DNA of 64,000 bases, taken from contig OZ316893.1 of NCBI GenBank assembly GCA_973895155.1, positions 13,516,001 through 13,580,000 of the forward strand, in the 5' to 3' direction. Positions 24,290 to 35,667 of this stretch are shown piece by piece; within the stretch, counting starts at the first letter, position 1, and the number at the start of each line of letters is the position of its first letter. A model generated the notes under the pieces. That model had not been told where the DNA came from. It did no database searches and was given only the letters and a program-made list of their open reading frames with translations. A program made the translations under genes and the position numbers. The DNA is from Marsupella aquatica. Taxonomy: Eukaryota > Marchantiophyta.

Positions 24290-25225
24290 CTCATTTTTTA
24301 CCCCATGACATCTTTTACTAGATAACAATTTTTGGGTAATTATATCTTTTATTACTTAGATATATTTTGGGCAATGATATATTTTACTTAATGACATCTT
24401 TTGAGCAAGAATTTTATTGGCATTTTTTGCACATCTTTTCCTTAACAATATGTCATGCAATGACATGTTTTACTTCACAACATATATGACTGATGACATT
24501 TTTTTACTTGACGACACCTTTGGAGTCACAACATTGTTTTACTTGACGACATCTTTTACTTGATGACATATGTTTTACTTCACAACAACTTTGGCAACAC
24601 GAGTTCTTTTTACTTGATGATATCTTTGACATAACAACATCTTTGGCTCCCGACATCTTTTTACTTGGCAATAATATCTTTCACATAATGACATCTTTTT
24701 ACTTGACAATATGTTTTTACTCCATGACATCTTTGGAGACACGACTCCTTTTTTTCTGAACAACATCTTTTTACTCCATGGGTTTTTTTTTACACCATCT
24801 TTTTACTTTGCGTCATCTTTGGTGACACAAAATCTTTTTACTTCACGACATCTTTGGCAACTCGATTTTTTTTAACGACATCTTTTGTGCAATGCACGGG
24901 TTTTCTTCACAACATCTTGGGCAACACGACATTTTTCTTAAGAACACCTTTGGCGACACAATATTTTTTTTCTCAATGATGTCTTGGGCAACACGATATC
25001 TTTTTTTCAACGACATATTGGCCGACACAATATCTTTTTCCTCAAGGACATCTTGGCCGACACGACATCCTTTTCTCAACAACTTCCTGGCAGACACGAC
25101 ATCTTTTTTCTTAGCGACATCTTGGCCGACACAACATATTTTTTCTCAATGACCTCTTGGCCGACACAACATCTTTTTTCTCAACCAAATCTTGGCCGAC
25201 ACGACATCTTTTGTGCAACGCACGG
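24290..25225. repeat. 0.9-kb degenerate array of ACGACATCTTTT units
   Basis: About thirty variants of CGACATCTTTTTACTTGA / CGACATCTTGGCCGACACAA follow one another with a period near 30 bp, becoming more uniform towards the right end. Two copies of GTGCAATGCACGGGT / GTGCAACGCACGGGT (24889-24902 and 25213-25227) bracket the more regular right third. That palindrome-like motif ('CCCGTGC.TTGCAC' in the other strand) is a common constituent of plant transposon ends. Apparent open frames here are repeat-encoded and not genes. Confidence 0.88.
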
Positions 25226-27359
25226 GTATTGAGCTAGTGTTATTATAAAGTTAGAATGATGCATTTCACATGGGCACCCAATACAAGAAAAAAATCTGCC
25301 AATGATCTAGAACAGTTCAAAAGGCAACTCTGATATATGCTTCTGGTCACTCGCTGCCCCATTGTGGGATATTGAAATGTATATGGATAATGGTAGATCC
25401 ATGTGAGTGGGGAGGCATTGGGAAGACCCATACCCAGGGATCCATACCTATAATGGGGTAAGGATCACCCATAAATACCCATTAAGGAGGAGCCCAATCC
25501 TCACGTGTGTGTGTCCTCCATACATGAAAAGTAGCCAGGGTCATCATGAGCAAATGAAACAATGGGATCACATTTTCACTAAAAGGTAGGATGAACATAC
25601 AAGGTTTTTGATGAGATATACTTATGACATATTTGCAGAATATCACTAGCCCAATCAGCCTTTCTCTCAGAGCTCTTCCTAAAAGTTCAATTTTATAGTT
25701 CAAAAATGGCATGTACGTGTTCTAGTCATCCACCACTTGGCTATCAGTTTTGTTCCCTTGCTAGCAAAACTTGGTTTCAAATACCCAAATTTCTGTCATT
25801 TTTCAGAAAACCCAACTCCTTTTTTTGTGCAGTGAACTCACTGACCATCTGGAGTCTTACAATTGCACTATAATCTACCCTTGTGAGAACACCTATTCCT
25901 CTGTAGAGTAGAAATTTAGGTAATGTAAGGACATTGTCCAAGGCTAGCGACCTCACTCACAAAGAGGTGCCCAAGAGAATACATAAATTCATACTCAAAT
26001 GGTAAACGGCTTAGATAGCAATCACAGCCTTGCTACCAATACCCTTCATTTGCTAGAATTGTTTGCTTGCATCTTAAAACCTCCCTATACACTAACTCAT
26101 ACTTGGCTCCCTACCCTACAGTATTGACTTGGAATGTATTCCTTCCCAAAGTTTGGAGTCTGCTATGAGTTTCTCCTCACCATCTTTCTCCCAAAGGAAG
26201 TCCTAGGGGGCAATCTAATTGAATGGGAAATGCACAGTTTATTCTATTGGAGGGAAGATTGCCTCTTTGCACAAAGTCCAAGGGAGATCAATCAATCACT
26301 ATAATAGGCAATCCTGCCCAAAACTCCTCCATTGTCTGTTTACAAACAGAGTTTTGGGTGGGAAGCAATCCTGGCCATTGGATCATCATTGGATTGCCAA
26401 CAGAGGCCCCCTAATACCTGCCCTCTCACTTTCCCGCCCGCCTCCCCCCCCTTGCCCACCCTTTCCATCCCACAGGCTGCCTGCTCTTCACCACCTTGGT
26501 TTGCACGACAGTCTGCTTCCTAGCCCAATGTCGGTGTGGGGAGGGGGAGGAGAGAAAGGGGGGGGGGACGGGCGGCAGGGCGAGGGAGCGCAATGAAAAC
26601 GACCTAATTCCTGTCAAGAAGAAAAGTTATTGGTATGTAACCTTTTTCACTAGGTGCTACCATTTCCATAACCCTGTGCAAGTAAAGTCATATCTGGTAA
26701 TCTTTTTTTCAGACAGGTATTATGTCCGAAAAACCTATTCCCACAAAAGTCAGAAAAGGTTCCTGGCTGCTGCCAATCAAAATTTCCTCACTTTCTGGTC
26801 ACTTTTCAGGTCACAGGCCACCATCCCTTTGCCCATGCCCTGCCCCACCCTTGCATCCCTTCATTGCTCGCCCTCCAGACAAATGTTTCAGCAGCAGCGC
26901 ACAGTGCCATGGCCCGACCCAATGTGCCATGCTGCTGACTTGGTTTTGCTGGGACGGCTCTGTACCTCTGCATGGATTGGCAGCAATGACCATATGCCAC
27001 AATGACAATCTGCAACACAGGGGCATTTTGGGGTACTTGGGAACATGTTTTAAATGGTGGGCTCACTCACCTTTCTCATATATATATATATATTTTGTTA
27101 GGTGGCATGTTTTCACCTCAATGGGCAGACATGAAAGGAGCCAGTAGCGAGTGCTCCATGGTGGGGGTACGTCTAGTTAGGTCCTATTTCGTACACCTAA
27201 AAGGCACTATTTGGGACACCTAAAATTAACTTTACAACACAATAGCTATGATGGGCGTAGTCTGTTCAACGACACAAATCAGATGGAATTGTATTGAGCA
27301 AAGGTTTCTGTAACATGAGATCGATTGTGTTGTAGTATGCACAATTCTTCAAAAAAGCT
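25226..27359. other. intergenic with C/G-rich patches
   Basis: No supported gene. A CCTCCCCCCCC-type tract lies at about 26437-26460, a poly-G run at 26558-26567 and a short (AT)n at 27078-27092. Several overlapping open frames on both strands (26219-27147) are products of the unusual base composition. The right end may include the 3' UTR of IFT81. Confidence 0.45.
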
Positions 27360-30300
27360 TCATTTATCTACAGTTTCAAGAGAGGTTGCTGTTGAGAAGA
27401 TAGCTGGCTTTGATCCTGATGAATACATTGTCAGTTTGGCTGCAAGTAGGGTTAGTAGATCCTTCATCATGGCAATCTGAGCTAGATTGGAGTGCTCCAT
27501 CTCCTGCACAACAGAAATCGTAATCCAAGTCCACATGATTTGAACAAATGAGGAGTGACACCTGAATTATTGAAGCGAAACATGTTCTTTGACCATATAG
27601 AACAGAATAATTGATGTATAAGACGAGCATCATTCTCTACTGTCAGTCAGGTAACAAAATTGGTCAAAAGGACGGTCACGTGACCTTCAGCTTTTGTAGC
27701 TTTTGATGCAAATTGTTCATAAGCTCTTCCTGCTGTTCAATCTTACTTTTCAACTTCGCACTTACTGTACCATCCTGCTTCTCTATATTCACTGTTGGTT
27801 GGAAACAACAGGATTGTGGTTTAGGAGAATGAACTTCCCACTCTACAAAGCAAGTTTCTTAGACATTGCATGAACATTCAATCTTTATGTCCTTAGATTG
27901 AGGACATCCTAGAGACCAGAACACGTTGAATTTGATGCCAGTACTATTTAGAGAATTTTCAAAGATACTTGTAGAATCTATGTCTTAGGAAAGAATAAGG
28001 TGTAAGGCCAGTATAGTGTGATACGAAACTCACATTGTACAACAGATGCTTGAAGTTTCTCTATTGTAGCTGCATTGTCATTTAATGCTTTTGTCTCTAT
28101 CTCAAGCTCTTTGGAACAGGCAGAAATGTCTGGTTGGAGATTTGTCATCTTCCTGTGAGCAAGAAGACATGAGAAAACAATGCAGCCTTTTGTGGAGAAG
28201 ACCACGACTGCAGCGTCCATAGTAACTGCTACGATTCCAGATGTCCACACACTTCCTCATCCAAGAATAGTCACTAGTATTTCTCAGCCAATCCATTTCA
28301 CATTTATCTAGCAGAACTGAAACAATTTGATGAGTACCTCTCAAGCAAAGATTGCACTTCGCTATAATGATTGCTTTTATTTGCATGTTCAAGCTCAAGT
28401 TCACGCAATTCTGCCCGTAAGAGATTTAGTTCGTTGACTTGCGGTGTCAGTTTTCCTCTTGCTTCCTTGGTCAAGGTATTGACCTCTGCAATCAATTCCT
28501 TCAAGTTCTGTGTAGTGTTTTGTTGGGCTGCCTGACCAATACCACCTGAAACAGATACAGAAGGTCTATCACACAGTGATGGATCCCACTCACCAATTGC
28601 TGCTTGCTGTTGTGGTGACGAGAAAGACAATCCCTTGTGCCGAGTGCCCTAGAGACGAGTTAAGGTGAGATCCAAGACAGAGGTTGAGATTACAGCAAGA
28701 TAGCTAGATCATTAAGAAGATCCTGTGTAATCAAAGTCTCGAAACAAGTTTTTGAAGGAAGTTGAAATGATGATTCACCTGTGGGTATAATCCCATCCGG
28801 AGCCACAGGCTGAAGTGCTGAAGATAGTTGGTGCTCTAGTAGTTTTTGTGTGTTCAGTAAAACTCCATGTTCAGCTTCAAGGTCATCAATCTCCTTTTTC
28901 ATCTTCTTGTAGGTTGCGCTCTTGGTCCGCAGCTGATCCACGTACTGCTTGAAGTCTTCTCCACGTCTTACAGTTGCCTTTACCTGAGACTTAAGCTAGT
29001 TAATCTCAACTGTTGAAATCAGGTAACATTTCCGAAGTTTATTGTCAAAGTAAGCAAAATTACATCTAAAACTATACCCATGGATAGGACCATATTATTA
29101 TATCAATTTTCATCTCATAAGATGAGATTTGACTCGGTTTGAATCGGTAGTTATAAGAACTTTAGAAGGCTATTCGGCTCGTCAATGACAGTTTTCCTAC
29201 CTGCATATGCTACTCCCAGTGGGTGTTTAAGTTCTCCAAATTAATACGGGGTTGCATTCTTGCTATCGATCTTGATCGTAATAGCTGTCTATTTCAAAGT
29301 CTGACTCAGTAAATTCTTTCTCCAAGCAAAGGAAATTGGAATGACCTTTCCATGGTGTTTGAGATATTAGACTAGCAACTGAGATCTGATCACAAACGCA
29401 ATAAGCCTGGTAATGAATCTATCACTGGCATTGGGAGAACAGAAAAGTGCCTCTTCAACAGCAGCATCCTTCTGGTCAATAATCTTCAGTAACTGATCCC
29501 TCCTTACTGTGAGAGTTTCTAACTTTTCATAAGCCTCTCGTAACTGATTCGCAGTTGTGGCACCCATCTGCACTTCTTGCCATTCCAAAATCTCTCCCTT
29601 TGGTACTTCATCATTTTGTCGAGCTTTTTCTAAGGCATGCTTTTTCGTCAACGATCTGATCTCTTCATTTACGGCCAAGAGCTTTGCCTGCTGATGGAAC
29701 TTAATCATTGCAAAGGCTTTGTAATCGATCTCCAACAACTCATCTAAAAAACCAATACATTACCTCTCTTCCTCGATTTATTTTGCCTATTTATGACTAG
29801 ATATTAAATGGCGTGGAAAATTGTTGCAAATAATTGAGAATTACAAAGAAAGCGGAAAGCAGACAGTTTGGATAAAATATGATCAATCTTTTGAATGAGC
29901 ACGAGTGTCAAGTCGTGTGCATTTAAAATTTGCTCCACAAACTGGTGGATGGAATTAAAATCAATCAAACTTTCAGACTTATAAACCAAATAGTTGATCG
30001 GAGTCGAATGGAAATTGGAAAACCTTCAAGAGAAAGCACCTGGATACCTGCAAGTCCATCTGGCTTGTTTGCAAGAACCTCCTGAAGTGCGCGAAGGTGT
30101 AGCTGTTTTCTCTCAACCTCCTGCCTCCTTCAATAAGAAAAACTGCATATGTCAGAGACTTAAAGCGGTCGTATTTAAAAAAGAAAGAAAGAAATATCGT
30201 CTGTAATCTAGAAGCTGAGTATACTTATAAAGAAATAAAGCAAGATGGTCCATAGCGAGCATCACTACACTGTCTCTGAGATGCAGCCCAACGAAAGAGC

Positions 30301-33103
30301 TATTAACTTCACCTTTGCAAGTTTCTTCTCAGAATTGTTGCGCAAGATGGAGTTCCTTTGTGAGATCCTTTCCAGGAATGCTGGATTGGTTGCCCCAGCA
30401 GCAAGAGCCTGCATCTGTTGGAGTTTTGATGTGGCCTTCTGGTGTTTACCTGTACCATGCATTAAACTAAATCATACTTGGCAATATATTGTTTGAACAT
30501 TTCTGTGCTAGAAATCAATGTATTCAGATTTTCTATTCATCTCAATTACAAACCAACTGATTGAAACACCTACATTGTGAGTTAGAAGAAGCACAGATCC
30601 TATTTGGGAAGCTCTTGTAAACACACGTCCTTTCGTATTCTAACCTTCTTAGATATTAATTAACGTTCGATCTCAAATAGGATGAGTGCTGGGCTAGAAT
30701 AAACAGCCAGTTAGATGTTGGCTGAAAAAACCTCGTGCCCAGATATTGTGGTAGGAGACATTGTGCTAGGAGAGGCTATTCAAAATGGTTGCTAAAGTTT
30801 TGTACCAAATGATTCGGCCAATGCTTGGTTTTGACCCTTCCATGCTTCCGCAAGAGAGTTTTCTTCAACGCTGAGTGATTTTAACTGGCCAACCACTTCT
30901 AGCATGGTCTCAACTTTCTCCACATCCTGAAATCACTGAAGAAATATTATAGTCTAAACAAACATAAGCGCACTCACTATTCTAAAGATCTGATGGCTAA
31001 CATAAGATCGTTTCTGGACGAGTCACTATCAGTTGAAAGAGTACAGACGTTTCTATTTAGAAGTCAGGAAAACATCATATTCTGGACGTGTCGAACAAAT
31101 TCAAACCTGGAGTTTGCGTTTCACTTTGACGATCTTGCTCTGAAGGTGGTCCCTCTCAGTTTCAAGTTCTTGAACTTGCCCTTTTACCTCGGTTGGATCC
31201 CTCTCTATTTGGCGAAGACTGTCTAAACGCCGGTGGGTAGCTTTGAATTGTTCACGGATGCCATTGTACTGTGCATGCAGCACATTAATGTCCTCCTCCA
31301 GCAGTAGTTCCGCTGGAATCTCCACGTCGATTAAAAAACGGGCCAGGTAGGCACGTTTCTGTAGCATGGTCACCTGCAGTGATGAGTTGTTTGAGGAACA
31401 ATAACAATAATTGTTGTTTCAAGCATACGAACTTCACAACGATGCCTAAAATTCGTACAACATGGAATAGTTGTGGTCTAAGTGCAGTCTCAACTGCTTC
31501 CACATTGTATAGTTTAACTTGGGCCTGTAGGAACAGACGGTATAATGAATGAGGTTACAGTGCGAATTGGATAGGCTACAGTGCAGCTCGATTGAAACAG
31601 TAGGCGACTGGCCTGTGATAGAAGCCAAGGGAGAAGCGGATAGATGACACCTGCGTTCCCATTTGCAATGCCCTCTCGGAGTGTTATCCTTCACCACAAC
31701 AAACATGCACAATGTCAGCAAGGCGAATATCTCCAGAGAAAGGGTCTCAACAGTCAGATTGTCCGGAGTTTACGACATCTACATCGAAAGCAATTATGCC
31801 GTGCTCAATTCAATCGCATGTAATATTTAAATTGGGGACGGGCATCACCGAGCAACAACCGGGGCTACCATTCAATCAGTAATTCAAGACATCACTCAGT
31901 GCACGGCAATGAAATGCTAGGGTATGCAGCAAATAACCCGTCAATGCTTGGACGATAATTCAGCACACGAAGCAACTCCATCATCCAGCGAATTTTTGGC
32001 TCAGGGGTCTCATCTACTCTCTGTCTCAAAGTTAGGCATCATCAAAACCACAGCAAGGAATTAATGACGCTCACATAAACTGGCACTGAGGAACCACTGA
32101 GACAGAAAATGCACTGCTCTTTAAAACATTCCTGCTCCATACTTGAACAGGTTTCTAGTGAATTACCCTCGGAATTTAATCACCCTAGTGCTGTCATGCA
32201 TAAAGTCGTAGGAGGGGACTGTCCAATTTGTTATGGCCTAGGGCAGAACTACCTGTGGAGAATGAATAGCTGAGAGGACCTCGTAAAGTAGCTGCCGAAG
32301 ATCCATCGAACTCATTTGGCTGTAGATTAGTAGAATTTGTGTCAGCCTGTCAGAAGCATGTATAGTTGACTGCACTGCACCTATTCTTTGTCTATCAGTA
32401 GGACATGCTGAGTGACTTGCAAGATTGTCAACGCAGATATGATTAACATATGGCTTCTCTCCGATTCATTTGTTTCTTGCGTTCTTATTTGGACAAATGC
32501 GGTCCTGCAGATGCATCTGATGGGCATTTTTCGGACCCTGTGGCATCAACAAAGTAAAGCATTGCAGAGAGGGCCACATAACGGTCTGGCTGTCTGCCTA
32601 TTGGATGCTTGATTGAAGGAATGTTTAGAACTTCGGCTTGACTTGGTTTCCAAGTCTAACAGAACTTTGACACGGTCACAAAGTGTCTCGACCTTCAATG
32701 CGCGATAAATCCAAAAAGGCAGGAAATTTGCCAAAGAAGTCTCAAAGAACAAATGTAAAACTGAAAGTTTAATCTTTGATCTAAATTCAGCGCCTAATTT
32801 GTTTTTTGAATTTGAAAGGCCGTCACTCTGATGGTTTTCCCCTGAGATGAAGAAAGAAACCCCAAAAAACTGTTCTATATTTTTACCGGAAGAGAATTCA
32901 AGAATTCCACGGAAGATTTCAATTCATTTCAAAAGCTTTCAACACATGCCTTCTATGGTCGAAGAAGCGCAAACTAGGAAAATTCTAACCATGATAGAAA
33001 TATAATTAGAAATTCCTGAATATTACCAGAAATCCATCACCGTGGTGCCCAACTTGAGAGGTGGTGCGTTGAGCATAGTGACAATGCTTTCAGCCTCCTC
33101 CAT
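27360..33103 (-). CDS. IFT81: intraflagellar transport protein 81 (IFT81)
   Basis: Fourteen phase-consistent coding exons on the minus strand (about 655 aa; animal IFT81 is about 676): 33027-33103, 32253-32319, 31938-32020, 31613-31688, 31107-31373, 30806-30926, 30313-30449, 30048-30120, 29460-29743, 28779-28983, 28338-28545, 28034-28152, 27685-27791, 27360-27503. IFT81 pairs with IFT74 in the IFT-B core, and its N-terminal calponin-homology-like domain binds tubulin for ciliary assembly. Family matches: SSMDLRQLLYEVLSAI and AGVIYPLLPWLLSQ in the CH domain; QKRAYLARFLIDVEIPAELL at its end; then coiled coil with KQYVDQLRTKSATYKK, LLNTQKLLEHQL and KLTPQVNELNLLRAELRELE; and C-terminal HSNLAQIAMMKDLLTLL. 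Weak points: the donor at 29460 is a poor match, with alternatives nearby; the 31612 donor is GC rather than GT; and about 20-25 residues seem short between the 28034 and 27791 exons, so a small exon may be missed. Expression is expected in spermatogenous cells. Confidence 0.93.
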
Positions 33104-35667
33104 CTCTCTCCAACCTCCACTACCAAACTCAAATACGTCTCGAGCTGCTGTACCTCAGTCGTGACTGGAATCACGTTTCTTCAAAATGTTCTTTCTCCTT
33201 TGTGACAAAATTGACCTAAATTTTAAGCAATTCTCTTCATTTGGTCACTGTCTCTGATTTCGGAGTCAAGAGCAGAGAGCCAGAGCTTCATTTCAGGCCC
33301 AAATTGTTAGAAAACACTCGTATTCCGCCAACCGACCTGCGTTGCTGTAATCCGTTCTGTGGTGGCAAGAGCAGATGGTAATTGAAATTGAATGAGTTCG
33401 TCAACTGTCACTGCCCACGTGGACTCAATTGGACATGGCCTTGGAACCTGCAGCACTCTGCAAGGAGTTAGCCCGAGTCTAAGATTGCAAAGCAGACCGG
33501 GAGAGGACAAAGGGCAGCAAACAGGAGACCAACCACTGACTCGCGACAAGATTGACAAAATTTCAAATTGGATGGTTTGTTGGGGTCACTTCATTCATTC
33601 ATTCAGGGAACAACTGCCTTTAGTTCAATTGACGAGAGTTCACACGAGGATGCTCGGAGTTGGATAATGTAACGGGCGAAATGTATGTAGCCTAACCTTC
33701 AGTGTGGAGTACTGCAGTCCAGGTTTAAGGCCATGTCACAAATGCCTTCGCACCTCAAAACCAAAAACCATGTTAACTTCGTTTGCAGTTGTGTCGTAAA
33801 GCTGAGTAGACTGTCAGAAATTTAGGGGAATGTTATTTAGACTCTCGGTTATTAGGCCCCAACTAGCGGTAGTAGAAATATAAGAAAACTATGACAGGCC
33901 AGGTCAAGAGGGCCTTTGTCTGTTAAATTTTTCTGTAGAACGAGCCCAATGCACACAAGTAAATGTCGAGGTGAGGCAAAGTGCCTCACATACGACAAGG
34001 GATGGTGGTTGAGGCGCTTTGGGAAGGCAATGTGGGTTTCTGGCAAATCCAGCAGTAACGAAAAAATGGAGGAAAATGGGTGGGATTGCATATTACAGGT
34101 GTATACGTCTGTTGAATTTCATGTAAAAGGGAACAAATACACCGTTAATACAGTCATTGTACTGGCGTAAAGAAGATAGTCTCTGTACCGAGATCTCAAT
34201 TCACCAAAGAATTTCAGCCCAAAGAACCACAGAGTTGAGCAGTCAACTGAGTAGCATTCAACCTGCAACCCAATCAATTTTGTGGGAAATTTTCTTAGAA
34301 CGATGACTCTGGTACTGGTTACTCTCCCATGCGGACACACTGATTTTAAGTGACGGTAGAGCCACCACTAGCTCGGGAATTTTGTTGACCTTTCTGTCCA
34401 TTTGTTCCCACTTCTTCAGTAAATTTGTTCCCTTTTCTCCTTCCTAAAAAATGGTTGAGGAGTTTTAAATGTGACGAGACACCAGGGCGAGCACGCGGAA
34501 TTGCGAGAATCGAGAGAAGTGGGATTCATTTTTGCGTGCGAGCAAAGGGTCGAGGGGTGGACTGAATGACGGAGACAACGTCGATGGAGAACATCCAGAG
34601 ACAGCAGACCGACTTGTTACTAATGAGCACTAATAACAGGCTTCATCATCGTTGACTGATCTTGTAGCATGCTCGTGATTCCCGGGCCGTCTGGCAACTC
34701 CTCAAGTGATTTAAGTCATTGAGGCTGCAAACTTCGATTTGTTCTATGAGCATCGCACCATACAAAGAATGGAAAAAATGCTTTCTTACTGCTTGAACAA
34801 GTGGGCAAAGTCCAGTAATGATAATCTATAAATGGAATAGCATAAACTTGCCCCTTCCCCACTTTCGATTGACCAAAATTTCGAAGTAGTTTGTTCGCAC
34901 AATGACTCAACAGACCATGTGAATTTTCACTCGTGGGGCAGGTGAAAGGGATTTGAAGAGGTGGTAATTAACCATTTACCGTGCTCGATAGGTTTGGAGT
35001 CAACATGAATCAGTAGTTTAACTTCTTTTCAATTATGATAGGCTCTGTGTCCCATTCCTTCCCCGCCACAACAGCATCAAAGAAGTGCGGACAAATCTCA
35101 GATGGATCATACCGCAGTTTGCTGACAAAGAAATCATCTGATAAGGTAAGTGAGGTCTGGACCTATGTACAAGGGTTTAAAGATCGTGAGCACCACTTTG
35201 ATGAGGTTTCTAGAACTTAGGAGCATATCAGAAAACCAGAGAGCTGTTTTCTGCTTGACTTCGGGGGATTGCACGGGAACAAAGCTCTAAATATATACAT
35301 TCGACAATCTAAACAGAGAAAGAGTAGTACTTCTCATCTCAAATTTATGGAAGAAAAGGAAAGGATCGAGTGTTCCTCGTTACCAGCTTCAGCCTGCAAG
35401 CACTAATCACAAAATGATGTAAGATAATCCAACCATATCATTCCCACAGCATCAGTGAATATACTGTTGACAACTCAAATGTTCTGTCTTACGCCTTCAC
35501 TTGCAGATGTGTGATCAGATTCATGGAATCCAAAGAATAGCACTTCACATTGATGATCACTGCTATGGCTTTCTCTAATAAAAAGGAATAAAACACGCAA
35601 AACATGTACCAGAAACAAGAGCAACATTCTGACCTTTTTAATTGATGAACGACAGTGCAAAAAACGA
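33104..35667. other. intergenic between IFT81 and reticulon gene
   Basis: The left part should hold the IFT81 5' UTR and promoter; no clear TATA is seen. Open frames at 33392-33667 and 33916-34170 (+) and others are short and unrecognised. The right end should be 3' UTR of the minus-strand reticulon gene. No repeats stand out. Confidence 0.4.

Noticed and set aside
24843-25232. Open frames of 80-86 codons on both strands
   Set aside because: They are translations of the degenerate CGACATCTTTT array, with the same residues repeating, and have no start context or family.
27363-27633. 85-codon minus-strand frame starting MMLVLYINYS
   Set aside because: Its right part is intronic; the true coding use of this area is the terminal IFT81 exon at 27360-27503 in another frame.
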